Source: Paraglaciecola polaris LMG 21857 (GTDB lineage: Bacteria; Pseudomonadota; Gammaproteobacteria; Enterobacterales; Alteromonadaceae). Taken from it: DNA of 64,000 nt. Made by a program: the position numbers and the translations under genes. The DNA is taken from assembly GCF_000315055.1 (NCBI RefSeq), contig NZ_BAER01000064.1:1-64000 (forward strand), read 5' to 3'. This document shows, in pieces, positions 45,929 to 55,477 of the stretch. A model generated the notes under the pieces. The model was not told the DNA's origin, made no database searches, and worked only from the letters and a program-made list of their open reading frames with translations. How positions within the stretch are numbered: position 1 is the stretch's first letter; each line of letters begins with the position of its first letter.

Positions 45929-46403
45929 AACACATACGGAATATCAAGCACAGTCAATGGCTTGCAGTGGTTTCTCCTTAATGGAGTTGATGATAGCCGT
46001 TGCCATTGTGGGTATCGTCAGCACCGTAGCGTACCCAAGTTATCAGAGTTATGTTGTCGACAGTAAACGCAGCGTCGCTCAAGCTGACTTGATGGGATTT
46101 GCAGGGCAATTGGAGCGTCATAAATTAGCTAATTTTAGCTATGCAGGTGCAGCACAAGGCGGCAGTGATACGGGAGTACCCGTTATATTCTCATCACATT
46201 CCCCGGCCAGTGAGCCCACAGCCTCTAAAGCATATAACCTGACGATTGATACGTTAACAGGCAGTGGTTCAGCTTATCGTATTAAAGCGCAGCCATTAGT
46301 GACAAGTCATGGCGCGTTATATTATTACAGTGATGGGCGTAAAGCGTGGGATCAAAATGCGGATGGCAGCTTAACGACCGCGGAATTTTGTTGGCGATGT
46401 TAA
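45921..46403 (+). CDS. pilE: Type IV minor pilin PilE
   Basis: 160 residues from the ATG at 45921, overlapping the pilY1 end by eight bases. The prepilin signature is ACSG-FSLMELMIAVAIVGIVS with Glu at +5 and the usual YPSYQSYVVDSKRSVAQADL after it. It ends in C-W-R-C, a compact cysteine pair. The position after pilY1 matches Pseudomonas pilE, a minor pilin linking the tip complex to the fibre. Converges on the fimT-like gene. Confidence 0.9.
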   Translation: MNKTHTEYQAQSMACSGFSLMELMIAVAIVGIVSTVAYPSYQSYVVDSKRSVAQADLMGFAGQLERHKLANFSYAGAAQGGSDTGVPVIFSSHSPASEPTASKAYNLTIDTLTGSGSAYRIKAQPLVTSHGALYYYSDGRKAWDQNADGSLTTAEFCWRC

Positions 46404-46441
46404 CCGACAAAAATATAACTGACTGATTATCAGCTTTCCTA

Positions 46442-47014
46442 TCATGAACAGCTTAATGCGTTGCCATTTCGGTCTTCATATATCCTGTTGTTGTCGCTGT
46501 CTTGACTGGTTTTTACCCGCCCCTGTAAACTAACCATTAGTGCACGATGGGCAGACGCTTCACTGCCGCAAAACAGAATGTCTGCATTATTACTCGCGCC
46601 ACCATTGGCTAAAAAACGCAGCGAAAATTGCGGCCCTTGCACTGAATGGCTGCTTTTTTCTATCCCCAAGGAAGCCAATAATGGCTCATTAGTGTTGCGT
46701 TGCCCATCAGCATTGGAATCAACAAAAACGATTTTTGCTTGGCTCCAGTTATTTGTACACACCTGATAATCGCTGCTCGCGCACATGATGGTTTCGACTT
46801 GATTGTCGATGGCGTGACCCCGGGCAAATTGTGCCAACGCACTAATTTGATTCATTTGGGCGGCAATCGCATTTTGCGAAATCGTCGCTTGTAAGCTAGG
46901 TGCTACACTTGCAGCTAGGACAATAACAATACTGACACTCACCATTAATTCAATGAGTGTGACACCTTGTTGGGTAAAAGGTTTTTTCAATTCGGATAGA
47001 TAAACATTTTTCAT
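46442..47014 (-). CDS. FimT/GspH-family pseudopilin
   Basis: A 190-residue prepilin-like protein. The signature is TQQG-VTLIELMVSVSIVIVLA with Glu at +5. The globular part ends with FCGSEASAHRALMVSLQGRV, the GspH/FimT C-terminal pattern (R-x-x-x-V-x-x-x-G-R). In Pseudomonas fimT/fimU lie upstream of pilV on the same strand; here the gene is downstream and inverted. FimT proteins are minor pilins, and some bind DNA during uptake. Calling it fimT or fimU would need phylogeny. Confidence 0.82.
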   Translation of the reverse strand: MKNVYLSELKKPFTQQGVTLIELMVSVSIVIVLAASVAPSLQATISQNAIAAQMNQISALAQFARGHAIDNQVETIMCASSDYQVCTNNWSQAKIVFVDSNADGQRNTNEPLLASLGIEKSSHSVQGPQFSLRFLANGGASNNADILFCGSEASAHRALMVSLQGRVKTSQDSDNNRIYEDRNGNALSCS

Positions 47015-47124
47015 CTTACTAGCTTATCGCTAATGTGTTTAGAATTACGTATGCACCAACACGTTAAGGTATTAAAAGCCGATTTATCGTTACAACTTTG
47101 GTCGCGTACTATTTCTGTGTAGAG

Positions 47125-47517
47125 CTACTTTGGCCAGCAACTTAACGGTTGTCGAAGCATAGATTGATCGATGCTCAATACAGTGCAACCACTATCCGTC
47201 AATTGTTGTTCTAAAGCTTGGGCCTGCAGCGTGAAGGTCGTGGCCGATATATTCGATACGCTAAATTCATACAAGTCGCTTACCGGAGGAGGCAATGCAA
47301 TGGCATTCGCATATAGGTTGTGAGAAATGCGATAGCGCTCTTGTTGCAATTGCCATTTTAATAAGCTGTTTTGAGCGTCAGATCGGCGACTTTGGGTAAT
47401 ATGACTTTGGTAACTTGGTAGTGCCACCACTGCCAATATACCGACAATGGCAACGACCATCATCAGTTCAAGTAATGAGAATCCGTTGATGCGATAAATA
47501 ATGGGTAAATGTTGCAT
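47125..47517 (-). CDS. PilE-like type IV pilin
   Basis: 130 residues from the ATG at 47517, with AAGGAAA upstream; the longer frame to 47604 adds 29 residues lacking leader character. The prepilin signature is RING-FSLLELMMVVAIVGILA with ALPSYQSHITQSRRSDAQNS after it. The C-terminus has two cysteines (DSGCTV...PLSCWPK) spanning a short D-loop. It is paralogous to the pilE at 45921. Its start region is divergent from the second minor-pilin operon. Confidence 0.85.
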   Translation of the reverse strand: MQHLPIIYRINGFSLLELMMVVAIVGILAVVALPSYQSHITQSRRSDAQNSLLKWQLQQERYRISHNLYANAIALPPPVSDLYEFSVSNISATTFTLQAQALEQQLTDSGCTVLSIDQSMLRQPLSCWPK

Positions 47518-47744
47518 GACGTTTCCTTGTAATTTGCTGCTCTTCACTGAGTTTTTTAATTGTTGAGTAATATATTTCTCAAACTTGACTATATTTATAA
47601 GCACAAATTTTATTTTTCGCTACGTAAAATGCAGTCAAAGCCCTATGTAATCGGCAGTACTGGCATAAGTTGATTACAATGCTCTTCGCTTTTGTTTGCG
47701 CGTTAACTTTCACGCTGTACCTTATTTTATGCACACGGATCGTC
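47518..47744. promoter_or_regulatory. Divergent control region of the second pilin set
   Basis: The 227 bases between the PilE-like gene and the plus-strand FimT-like gene must hold both promoters. TTGACT at 47585-47590 with TTTTAT 17 bases on is a possible plus-strand promoter. It is otherwise AT-rich without a clear operator. Confidence 0.35.
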
Positions 47745-48263
47745 ATGAAAACTTACCAAGGAATGTCATTGTTAGAGCTGATGGTGGTGATATCTATTAG
47801 CATGATATTGATGACAATCGGTGTACCTTCTCTTCTTGGTTCCAAACAAAAATTACGAACAAAGCAAGCAGCACAGGCGAGTTATTTTTTAATGCAACAC
47901 GCCAGATCAAGTGCTATTGCATCAGGGCAGGAGATGTTTGTGAGCATTAATAGCTCCCAAGCATGGTGCTTGGGCTTAAATGTATCTGAACCATGTGATT
48001 GCCAATTGGCAGACAGCTGCACCGTATTTGGTGTTGAGTCACGTGTTCAATATATAGATTTCCCGGTTGTGGCCCTTTCTCAGTTACGCTTTGGTCAAAA
48101 CAGTAGTGCTGTATTTGATGGTGCAAGAGGCATAGCCATGGGAAATTCTGGCTCTGTTGTGTTTGGCAGTGGTGGTGACGAGCTCAAGCTGATAGTCAGT
48201 AACATGGGCCGAGTTCGTTTGTGTGTGCAGGCCGGTGATATACGGGAGTACTCACAATGTTGA
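47745..48263 (+). CDS. FimT/GspH-family pseudopilin (second set)
   Basis: 172 residues from the ATG at 47745 (MKTYQG-MSLLELMVVISISM). The cleavage Gly is followed by Met and Glu is at +5, so the leader is only six residues. The globular part has SSAIASGQEMFVSINSSQAW, matching the FimT 'AR-x-x-A-I-x-x-G' region, and ends with NMGRVRLCVQAGD. First gene of a tight four-gene plus-strand set of prepilin-like proteins. It overlaps the next gene by seven bases. It likely provides a minor pilin of the same or a second pilus-like machine. Confidence 0.8.
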   Translation: MKTYQGMSLLELMVVISISMILMTIGVPSLLGSKQKLRTKQAAQASYFLMQHARSSAIASGQEMFVSINSSQAWCLGLNVSEPCDCQLADSCTVFGVESRVQYIDFPVVALSQLRFGQNSSAVFDGARGIAMGNSGSVVFGSGGDELKLIVSNMGRVRLCVQAGDIREYSQC

Positions 48264-48889
48264 AGCAACTCAAAAGTGTTCAGGGCAGTTCATTGATAGA
48301 GCTGATGATTGCAATGTCTTTAGGTGTGTCGGCGTTATCCGCATTTTCTGCCTTTATTGGATTTGGGATAGGGGTAAACGCGAATTTACTCACGTCTTCA
48401 CGCTTGAATGAAGAATTTACTGTGGTTACACAGCTTTTAGCTCGGGATATTGCTAGGGCAGGGTTTAATGGCAGTGCGTCTATACAGATAACAGATCCTT
48501 TGGCGGCAACTCAGCCTTTCTTAAATTCATTGAATGTGGGGCAATATCCAGACGAAAATGCGCAGAGTTGTATTTTATTTGCGTATGATCGTAATGCCAA
48601 TGGTGTACTCGACACGCAAAATGGCAATGAGAATTACGGCTATCGTTTGCGCAGTAATGCCATAGAAATGCGCACAAATGGGGCTCAGTGTGACGCAGGT
48701 GGCTGGCACGATTTAACGGATCCTAATGTGGTACAAGTCACGCGTCTTCATTTCACCTTGCATGAATTTGTCAGCGGCGATCGCGTGCTCACTCAGGTTG
48801 AGATGAGTCTTGTCGCGCATTTAAAGCATAAACCGGATATTTCGCGCCAAAGTACATTACGTTTTATGGTGAACAACCATGGCCAATAA
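48257..48889 (+). CDS. PilW-like prepilin (second set)
   Basis: A 210-residue protein. The signature is VQG-SSLIELMIAMSLGVS with Glu at +5, followed by FTVVTQLLARDIARAGFNG, the PilW-type helix with R-D-x-x-R-A-G. Acidic DRNANGVLDTQNGNE may form a metal-binding loop. It is shorter than the PilW of the first operon. It overlaps both neighbours by a few bases, so all four genes are probably translated together. Confidence 0.78.
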   Translation: MLKQLKSVQGSSLIELMIAMSLGVSALSAFSAFIGFGIGVNANLLTSSRLNEEFTVVTQLLARDIARAGFNGSASIQITDPLAATQPFLNSLNVGQYPDENAQSCILFAYDRNANGVLDTQNGNENYGYRLRSNAIEMRTNGAQCDAGGWHDLTDPNVVQVTRLHFTLHEFVSGDRVLTQVEMSLVAHLKHKPDISRQSTLRFMVNNHGQ

Positions 48890-50003
48890 ACATGTTTGCC
48901 GCAAAAGGCAGCTAGGAGCAGTCATGCTCGTGAGCGTTTCACTGCTATTAGTTATTGCTAGTTTGGTTACTGTGCATACCGGCCGGGTCAAATCTTTAGA
49001 ACATAAAATATTACTCAATAGCCAGAATCAGGTACTGTCAGTCGCCGCTGCACAAGGTGGATTAGCTCATGGCATAAGCCGTATGAAAACTGATCCCAAT
49101 TGGTTAGGAGAAGAGCATAGCGTCATAATGGAAAATAGTACCCGGGCAATCGTGAGGGCTGATTTTAACCAAGTACAACGCAACGATATGAACACACGCT
49201 GGGCTACTATTGAGTCTACTGGCCTATCTCCTGATGGGCTGAGTCGCCACAACGTAAGTGAACAAGTACTGCGTTATCCGTTATTAAATATTATTCCTAA
49301 GGCGCCTTTAATAAGCACCGCGCCCGTACCCGAAGCTCTTACACTGACATTAGGGGCAAACCCTAATGGAGGTGGCGTGGGCGTACCTGTTTCTATTTGG
49401 AGCGGTGAAGGTATTACGGACCTGAGTATTAACAGTGCAACCTGCACGTTGCAAATATTTGATGAAAACCGATGTGCCTTAGATGCGTACTCTGATCATA
49501 CGCAAATCAGCAGTGATATTTTATCTCGTCATGAACAATTTCCTATCGACGTGCTGCAACACTATTTTCATATCCGTATGCCAGATTGGCAGTTTTTAAA
49601 AAGTGAAGCATCAAAGATAGTTAACGATTGCGAAGAGGCGACGTTGGGCGATAGCCGCGTTATTTGGGTGCACGGAGATTGCGAACTGGATGTTCGTCAG
49701 CACATTGGCAGTGAGCACACTCCGGTGATTTTAATTTTGGCTGAGGCTGCCTTATTGATGCCGAATGAAAGCCGTGTTTTTGGTATGGTGATATATATTA
49801 GTACCCACCTTCCTGCTGTGCCTAAGCGTATTGTAATGGCAACTGGTGCCCACATAAGCGGTACCTTGCTGTTACTTTCATCCATTGATAACGATATGAG
49901 CCAGCTCGTTATTCGGTATCACACTGATTTATTAGCTAGATTGCAGCAAGATGATGATATGCAGCGTTTGGGGAAAATCAGCGGTAGTTGGCGAGATTTT
50001 TAG
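48879..50003 (+). CDS. PilX-like protein (second set), enlarged
   Basis: A 374-residue protein. After a basic start, LGAVMLVSVSLLLVIASLV forms an N-terminal membrane helix of the PilX type without a +5 Glu, followed by SVAAAQGGLAHGISRM. It is nearly twice the length of the first PilX. The C-terminal ~150 residues have glycine-spaced hydrophobic strands (VFGMVIYISTHL, GAHISGTLLLLSS) that may form a beta-helix-like domain. Role inferred from its place between PilW-like and PilV-like genes. It abuts the next gene with no gap. Confidence 0.68.
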   Translation: MANKHVCRKRQLGAVMLVSVSLLLVIASLVTVHTGRVKSLEHKILLNSQNQVLSVAAAQGGLAHGISRMKTDPNWLGEEHSVIMENSTRAIVRADFNQVQRNDMNTRWATIESTGLSPDGLSRHNVSEQVLRYPLLNIIPKAPLISTAPVPEALTLTLGANPNGGGVGVPVSIWSGEGITDLSINSATCTLQIFDENRCALDAYSDHTQISSDILSRHEQFPIDVLQHYFHIRMPDWQFLKSEASKIVNDCEEATLGDSRVIWVHGDCELDVRQHIGSEHTPVILILAEAALLMPNESRVFGMVIYISTHLPAVPKRIVMATGAHISGTLLLLSSIDNDMSQLVIRYHTDLLARLQQDDDMQRLGKISGSWRDF

Positions 50004-51668
50004 ATGAAAATTCAGTCAGGTTTCAGCTTGCTAGAAGTGCTTATTGCAACGGCCATTATGCTCTTTGGGATTGCAGGTTATGTGCAATTGCAATCCCACT
50101 ATATAAAGTTGGATCACACATTAAATCTACGCCAACAAGCACTCACATTAGCGACGAAAAAATTAGATGACTTAAATAGTTTTAGTGTGCTGCAAAGGAG
50201 TGCTGGTCAAATTAGTTATCAGGATATTAGTTCTGATACGGGAGGGCTCATTGCTGCTGGGGAAATTAGCGTAAATCTATGGCGGGAACAGACGCAAACG
50301 ATTCCTTTCGATTTACATTGGCGTGTGACCAATATGTATTTTGTCGATACAGACAATGATGATGAAGCTGACACTTGGTTGCCCGAGGGCAATGCTAACT
50401 TACCTGAAACCTTGCCAGCCATTGCACCTAAAAAAACATTACTCATTTCAGTAAGCTGGCAAGATCAGTTTGGTGAAGCCCTTGAAGTTACTCTGAGTAG
50501 TCAATTGACACCAGTACCCTTCGCACGTAGCGCACAGGCAGCAAATATGAACTTAGGCAGTGACACCCCTTTGCGCGTAATTTATCAGCCACCGATAGAT
50601 GATATAGATGTGCTGCATAATGTGAGTTCAACGCAAGCGATACAAGGACGAGCACCCATTATTGACGCAGTCGGCGAAAATATCACGGTTGAAATTGAAC
50701 AGACTCGCTTTGAAATTACCATACCGGAATATGAAAAAACCAACATCGAAAACCAACTTATTGTTAATTGTAATTGTCGACTAGCGGAACCTGGTTTAGG
50801 GAAAACGCCCGCCATGACAGTCATTGAATCTCAGGGGTTAGTCACCAAGTTAGGCCAAAATGTCATTAAAGGGCGGGGAACCGCTGCAAACGCCCAGCAT
50901 TTCCAATGTGACCAATGTTGCAATAATCACCATGACAACCCTGATTCGGTGGCAACACAAAATTATTACCGTCTAGAGAATGGGGCTGCACACCATCACT
51001 ATAAACGACTTGGTGAAAACAGTTTTCAAGAGGCGACTTTGGCTGGAGACGAATATCAAGAAGTCTGTCGTTTCAAACAAGTTGATGGATTTTATCATCT
51101 GGCAGCAGATTGGGAGTTATTGTCTATCACAGAATTCGAAATTCGCCATTTACACCTTGAAAATAATCAAAATGCCTACACCCATTTCATTAGGCAGAGA
51201 TTAAAAGCATATATTCAAGGTAATGGCGTTTTGCCGCAGCTTGGCGGCAGAGATATACAGCTTCCAACCGGGCAATTTCAAATGGTAGGGCGTGCATTAT
51301 ATATGGAGCGTTTATACCGTCAGGATACTGAATATCTTAATGAAATTATTATTGATGGAGATGAAAACTGGTTAGCGCGAGTCCCGTTTTATGATGTGAA
51401 TGTTACTTTAGTAGCAAATTGGCATTCGAGCGACGTTCAAACCGTAAATATCCTGCAACAAGCGATACAAACTGTTGAGAATGTTGAGCAAGATTATTAT
51501 GCTAGTTACCAAAGAGGCGTAATTGAAACATTAATGTTAGGTCGAAGCAGAATTCATGCATCGATGAGTGGTTCTAATAGCGGTGTGGTTGGGCATAGCC
51601 CCTTGTCACCGTTTGAAGCGTCACGTACTACCGACGGTAGTGGGATTGAAGTAAATGTTCAGCCTTAA
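50004..51668 (+). CDS. Large PilV-like prepilin with Cys/His-rich segment
   Basis: A 554-residue protein with a clear prepilin start MKIQSG-FSLLEVLIATAIM (Glu at +5) followed by LFGIAGYVQLQ, the PilV-like helix. A first domain has an acidic loop DTDNDDEADTW (~115-125). Residues 256-355 hold CNC, CDQCCNNHHDN, AAHHHY and a lone Cys, spacing that suggests a metal site or disulfide knot. The C-terminal ~200 residues have no motif I know. It is far longer than usual PilV (~180). It is last in the set. It may act as a tip adhesin or effector pilin in a set that has no PilY1; this is inference. Confidence 0.72.
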   Translation: MKIQSGFSLLEVLIATAIMLFGIAGYVQLQSHYIKLDHTLNLRQQALTLATKKLDDLNSFSVLQRSAGQISYQDISSDTGGLIAAGEISVNLWREQTQTIPFDLHWRVTNMYFVDTDNDDEADTWLPEGNANLPETLPAIAPKKTLLISVSWQDQFGEALEVTLSSQLTPVPFARSAQAANMNLGSDTPLRVIYQPPIDDIDVLHNVSSTQAIQGRAPIIDAVGENITVEIEQTRFEITIPEYEKTNIENQLIVNCNCRLAEPGLGKTPAMTVIESQGLVTKLGQNVIKGRGTAANAQHFQCDQCCNNHHDNPDSVATQNYYRLENGAAHHHYKRLGENSFQEATLAGDEYQEVCRFKQVDGFYHLAADWELLSITEFEIRHLHLENNQNAYTHFIRQRLKAYIQGNGVLPQLGGRDIQLPTGQFQMVGRALYMERLYRQDTEYLNEIIIDGDENWLARVPFYDVNVTLVANWHSSDVQTVNILQQAIQTVENVEQDYYASYQRGVIETLMLGRSRIHASMSGSNSGVVGHSPLSPFEASRTTDGSGIEVNVQP

Positions 51669-51765
51669 CGAATACTGCTAATGCTTGTTAATTGTATTGG
51701 CAAATTAAAAGTGAGCTATACGTTTGTCGCCATTAATATCGGTTTACCCATAAAGTGAGAATGAG

Positions 51766-52596
51766 ATGCACAAACAAGCGGTTATTGATCAAATGCGCGT
51801 GAAACCGCAAATTGATGTCGAGAGTGAAGTAACAATACGTGTAGAATTTATCAAAAACCAATTGATTACCTCAGGATTGCAAACGTTGGTTCTTGGGATA
51901 AGTGGTGGTATTGACTCATGCACGCTTGGGCGAATGGCTCAGATTGCAGTGAATCAACTGAATTCACAGTCAAAAAAAGAGTACCAATTTGTCGCCGTGC
52001 GATTGCCGTACAAGGTACAAGCTGATGAAGCTGATGCGCAGCTTTCCATTGATTTTATCCAGCCTAGTCAGTCGATCTCGGTCAATGTGCAGCCTGGAGT
52101 TGATGCTATTGATGAACAAACTACTGAAGCACTAAAACAAGCAGGGTTATTACCCTCGAATGATAACAAGCGTGATTTTGTAAAAGGCAATGTAAAGGCC
52201 AGAGCGCGAATGATTGTTCAATACGAGATTGCGGGTATGTTAGACGGACTGGTTTTAGGCACAGATCATTCAGCCGAAAATATTACCGGATTTTATACCA
52301 AGTACGGTGATGGGGCATGCGATTTAGCCCCACTATTTGGGCTGAATAAACGCCAAGTTCGACAGATTGCTAGCTATTTAGGCGCACCAGACAATGTCGT
52401 TAATAAGCCACCTACTGCTGATTTAGAAAGCTTAAGTCCGCAAAAAGCTGACGAGCAAGCACTGGGAATGAGTTATGATAATATTGACGATTTTCTTGAA
52501 GGGAGGCCCGTGCCACAGCAAGTGACTGAACGCCTATTGGAAATTTATAAAAAGACGCAACACAAGCGTGTACCCATTCCAACAATTTATGATTAA
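51766..52596 (+). CDS. nadE: NH3-dependent NAD+ synthetase
   Basis: A 276-residue single-domain NadE. The ATP pyrophosphatase loop is [15 protein letters not shown] near residue 45, and [17 protein letters not shown] and [20 protein letters not shown] match the family. It makes NAD from deamido-NAD using ammonia; no glutaminase domain is present. It lies 24 bases upstream of glnB. nadB, the first enzyme of de novo NAD synthesis, is also in this window but in another operon. Confidence 0.95.
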   Translation: MHKQAVIDQMRVKPQIDVESEVTIRVEFIKNQLITSGLQTLVLGISGGIDSCTLGRMAQIAVNQLNSQSKKEYQFVAVRLPYKVQADEADAQLSIDFIQPSQSISVNVQPGVDAIDEQTTEALKQAGLLPSNDNKRDFVKGNVKARARMIVQYEIAGMLDGLVLGTDHSAENITGFYTKYGDGACDLAPLFGLNKRQVRQIASYLGAPDNVVNKPPTADLESLSPQKADEQALGMSYDNIDDFLEGRPVPQQVTERLLEIYKKTQHKRVPIPTIYD

Positions 52597-52959
<363 letters not shown>

Positions 52960-52986
52960 CTGTGTAGTGCTATGATTTAATAATAA

Positions 52987-53014
52987 AAAACGAGGCTAGC
53001 GGGCCTCGTTTTTT
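52987..53014. terminator. Bidirectional terminator between glnB and slyD
   Basis: AACGAGGC / GCCTCGTT stem with a six-base loop, flanked by an A tract on the left and a T tract on the right. Confidence 0.85.
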
Positions 53015-53029
53015 ATTGAATCAGGTGTG

Positions 53030-53515
53030 TTAATGAGTATGTTCACATCCATCACCCGAATGAGGGTGACCATGGGCAATTTCTTCTTCTGTCGCGGAGC
53101 GTACTTCTAATATTTCTACGGCAAAGGTCAGCGTCAAGCCAGATAATGGGTGGTTGCCATCAACCACAACGATTTCATCATCTACGTCAAGGATCATGAC
53201 TGATTGTTCGCCCTCATCGGTTGTAGCTCTGAATGTCATACCTGCTTCAATTTCCATACCTTCGAACATAGAGCGCGGTACTTCCTGTACGAGAGTATCG
53301 TGACGTTCGCCATATGCTTGTTCGGGCGCGATATCAACAACGAACTTTTCACCAACCTGTTTGCCTTCCAAATGGTCTTCTAACCCTTGAATTAGGTAGT
53401 GACTGCCTTGCAAAAACACCATCGGTTCGGCTTCTTTTGATGAGTCGATTTGAGTGCCATCTGGGGCATTCACAGTGAAATGCATAGTAACGACTGTGTT
53501 GGTGGTAATATTCAT
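53030..53515 (-). CDS. slyD: SlyD-type FKBP peptidyl-prolyl isomerase
   Basis: 161 residues from the ATG at 53515, giving MNITTNTVVTMHFTV, a typical SlyD start; the longer frame to 53545 is less likely. The FKBP core has PEQAYGERHDTLVQEVPRS and VVDGNHPLSGLTLTFAVE, and the insert-in-flap chaperone domain lies between. The tail HGHPHSGDGCEHTH is a short metal-binding region, shorter than in E. coli. It acts as a cytoplasmic chaperone and nickel donor. Terminator shared with glnB. Confidence 0.92.
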   Translation of the reverse strand: MNITTNTVVTMHFTVNAPDGTQIDSSKEAEPMVFLQGSHYLIQGLEDHLEGKQVGEKFVVDIAPEQAYGERHDTLVQEVPRSMFEGMEIEAGMTFRATTDEGEQSVMILDVDDEIVVVDGNHPLSGLTLTFAVEILEVRSATEEEIAHGHPHSGDGCEHTH

Positions 53516-53583
53516 AGAGTATCCATAACGATTGTTGGCGAGCACATGAAATACCCGCCGATTAAAAATTTAGTATTAGTTTA

Positions 53584-54543
53584 TTATTCTAATGAATATG
53601 GTAAGGATTGCACGGTAAATACCGTATCAGGGTGGGCTTTTAAGCGCATTTGTGAATTTACTTCCGTGTCATTTGCGACAACCGCCAAAAGCCAGCACTC
53701 TTCTCCTAAAGAAGCTGCACGTAACACAGTGCCGCCTCTGCGCCAGTTTTCGCCCGCAGGGGCTTCGAGAATATCGCCAGCAATGACATTTGCCGCTTGA
53801 GACGCTTTAAGTATAAATGCGGCACGTTTGTTTTTACCTAAAAACTTGGTGCGTGCCACTACTTCTTGGCCCATATAGCAGCCTTTGCTAAAATTGATCC
53901 CTTCAACCGCTTGCAGATTCATCATTTGCGGTACAAATTCGTTGCTCGTTACGGTACTTAATTGCGCGAGTCCTGCTTGAATATCAAGTACTTCCCACAA
54001 GGTGCTATTAGCAAACACGAAACTTGAATGTGCTGCAAGTTTTGCCTGACCGTCTTTAGAAAGAATGAGCATAAATCGAGGATTGGGATAGGTCAATGCC
54101 ATGACGACGCCGTTGGCATTGCTGAAGGTTTGCCGATGTTCAAACGGTACATCACCAAATAATTCACTGATCGCCGATTCCAATTGTGGGCCTTGCCCTC
54201 CAAAACATGCCCATTGTTCTGTTTGCTCTGAAAAGTCGACTTTGGCAAATACGCCGTATTTTTTAAGTTCAGGCAAAGACACGGCGCTACTTTCTTTGTG
54301 GCTCACTAAAAGTACCGACTCATCATGCGCTAACGCGTAAAAAACATTCCAAGTCTTACCTTTAAAGTCACAGTGGCAGCCTAGAAGGGCTTCATGAGCA
54401 CTCAATTGTGTCATATCAGTAGTGACTTGGCCTTGTAAGTACTTAATGCGTTCTTCACCACTGACGTTTACTACGCTTAAGTCGTCTAATAGGCAAATGA
54501 AATCAGCTGGGATATTGGCCGCGGTATCGATAGTGTTTATCAC
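53584..54543 (-). CDS. ygfZ: Folate-binding tRNA-modifying protein YgfZ
   Basis: A 319-residue GcvT-like protein. The YgfZ signature K-G-C-Y-M-G-Q-E-V-V-A-R occurs near residue 220, and VVNVSGEERIKYLQGQVTTD near the N-terminus. YgfZ uses tetrahydrofolate and supports iron-sulfur enzymes such as MiaB. Divergent from sdhE, the same neighbourhood as in E. coli (ygfZ-ygfY/ygfX). Length is close to the 326 of E. coli. Confidence 0.93.
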   Translation of the reverse strand: MINTIDTAANIPADFICLLDDLSVVNVSGEERIKYLQGQVTTDMTQLSAHEALLGCHCDFKGKTWNVFYALAHDESVLLVSHKESSAVSLPELKKYGVFAKVDFSEQTEQWACFGGQGPQLESAISELFGDVPFEHRQTFSNANGVVMALTYPNPRFMLILSKDGQAKLAAHSSFVFANSTLWEVLDIQAGLAQLSTVTSNEFVPQMMNLQAVEGINFSKGCYMGQEVVARTKFLGKNKRAAFILKASQAANVIAGDILEAPAGENWRRGGTVLRAASLGEECWLLAVVANDTEVNSQMRLKAHPDTVFTVQSLPYSLE

Positions 54544-54702
54544 AGGTTCTTATCTCTGTTGGAAAGCATAATTGCTAAATAATATGAGGCTTAATTACTA
54601 ATAAGCAAGGGTAAGTTGTGAGAAAGCAATCGCACTACGGAGAAGGATTCAAGTGTTAAAAATATGGTAAACTGCAGATGAATTTTCACAATAGGACGAT
54701 CC

Positions 54703-54954
54703 ATGTTTACCAAACAAAGATATGCGCGCTTGAAATGGGCTTGTCGGCGCGGAATGTTAGAGCTAGATGTTATCTTTATGCCGTTTGTAGATGACGGCTT
54801 TAATGATTTATCAGAAGCAGATAAAGTTATTTTTGAGAGCTTGCTTACCAGTGATGATCCAGATCTTTACGCTTGGTTAATGGGGCATCAGGCTTGTCAT
54901 AATGCAGATTACAAGCGCCTTATCGAACATATTCTTAGTCGTGTCAAAGTATAG
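54703..54954 (+). CDS. sdhE: FAD assembly factor SdhE
   Basis: An 83-residue small helical protein with the signature RRGMLELDVI, whose R-G-x-x-E motif is required for flavinylation of SdhA and FrdA. It promotes covalent FAD attachment to succinate dehydrogenase. AGGACGATCC lies upstream of the ATG. It overlaps the ygfX-like gene by 14 bases; the sdhE-ygfX pair is conserved. Confidence 0.94.
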   Translation: MFTKQRYARLKWACRRGMLELDVIFMPFVDDGFNDLSEADKVIFESLLTSDDPDLYAWLMGHQACHNADYKRLIEHILSRVKV

Positions 54955-55417
54955 AATTGAAGTAAAACCTTCAGCAATACAGACTAAAATAGCCTGTATT
55001 GCCTATGCGGTAATGGTTGCCAGCGTGTTTGTATGGCAACCAAATGTTTTCACTTATCAACTGTTAGTACAAAGTACTTTGCTCTTACTTATATCTGTCT
55101 ACTTCCTGTGGCGTTGGCTCAACCGAGAAAAATGCGACTTTGTTGTGCAGGTCAGCTACCTAGGGGAATGGAATTACCTCGATCAACGTGATGACGCTAA
55201 TTGGTGGATAGGAGAGCAGTCTAAAATGTTTGCTGGTTTGTTGTGGGTGCAATTGATACCGTTTTTAAAACGTAATCAGCCAAACGTCGGGTCATCAGCT
55301 TGTTGGTGTTGGATATATCAGGATAGGGTGAACGAACAAGATTATCGTAGGTTGTGTCGTTGTATTATAGCCGCCCAGCAGCGCAGAGAAAAAGTAGATA
55401 CGAATGCAAAACTTTGA
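54941..55417 (+). CDS. YgfX-like (CptA) membrane protein
   Basis: About 158 residues if translation starts at GTG 54941, giving SKYRIEVKPSAIQTK, which resembles the YgfX start; the longer frame from 54902 is unlikely. Two hydrophobic helices at about residues 20-65 are followed by a short basic and tryptophan-containing domain (LLWVQLIPFLKRNQP). YgfX is encoded beside sdhE in enterobacteria and was proposed as a toxin acting on cytoskeletal proteins, though that role is debated. Identity here rests mainly on position and topology. Confidence 0.7.
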   Translation: MSKYRIEVKPSAIQTKIACIAYAVMVASVFVWQPNVFTYQLLVQSTLLLLISVYFLWRWLNREKCDFVVQVSYLGEWNYLDQRDDANWWIGEQSKMFAGLLWVQLIPFLKRNQPNVGSSACWCWIYQDRVNEQDYRRLCRCIIAAQQRREKVDTNAKL

Positions 55418-55477
55418 TTATATAATGATGAAATGCAAGCCATTCATTTATATTGCCCTCTATAGCAGCTATGTTGA

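Noticed and set aside
47640-47744. Possible sigma-54 promoter before the second pilin set
   Set aside because: The TGGCA and TTGA elements are too close together for the fixed -24/-12 spacing.
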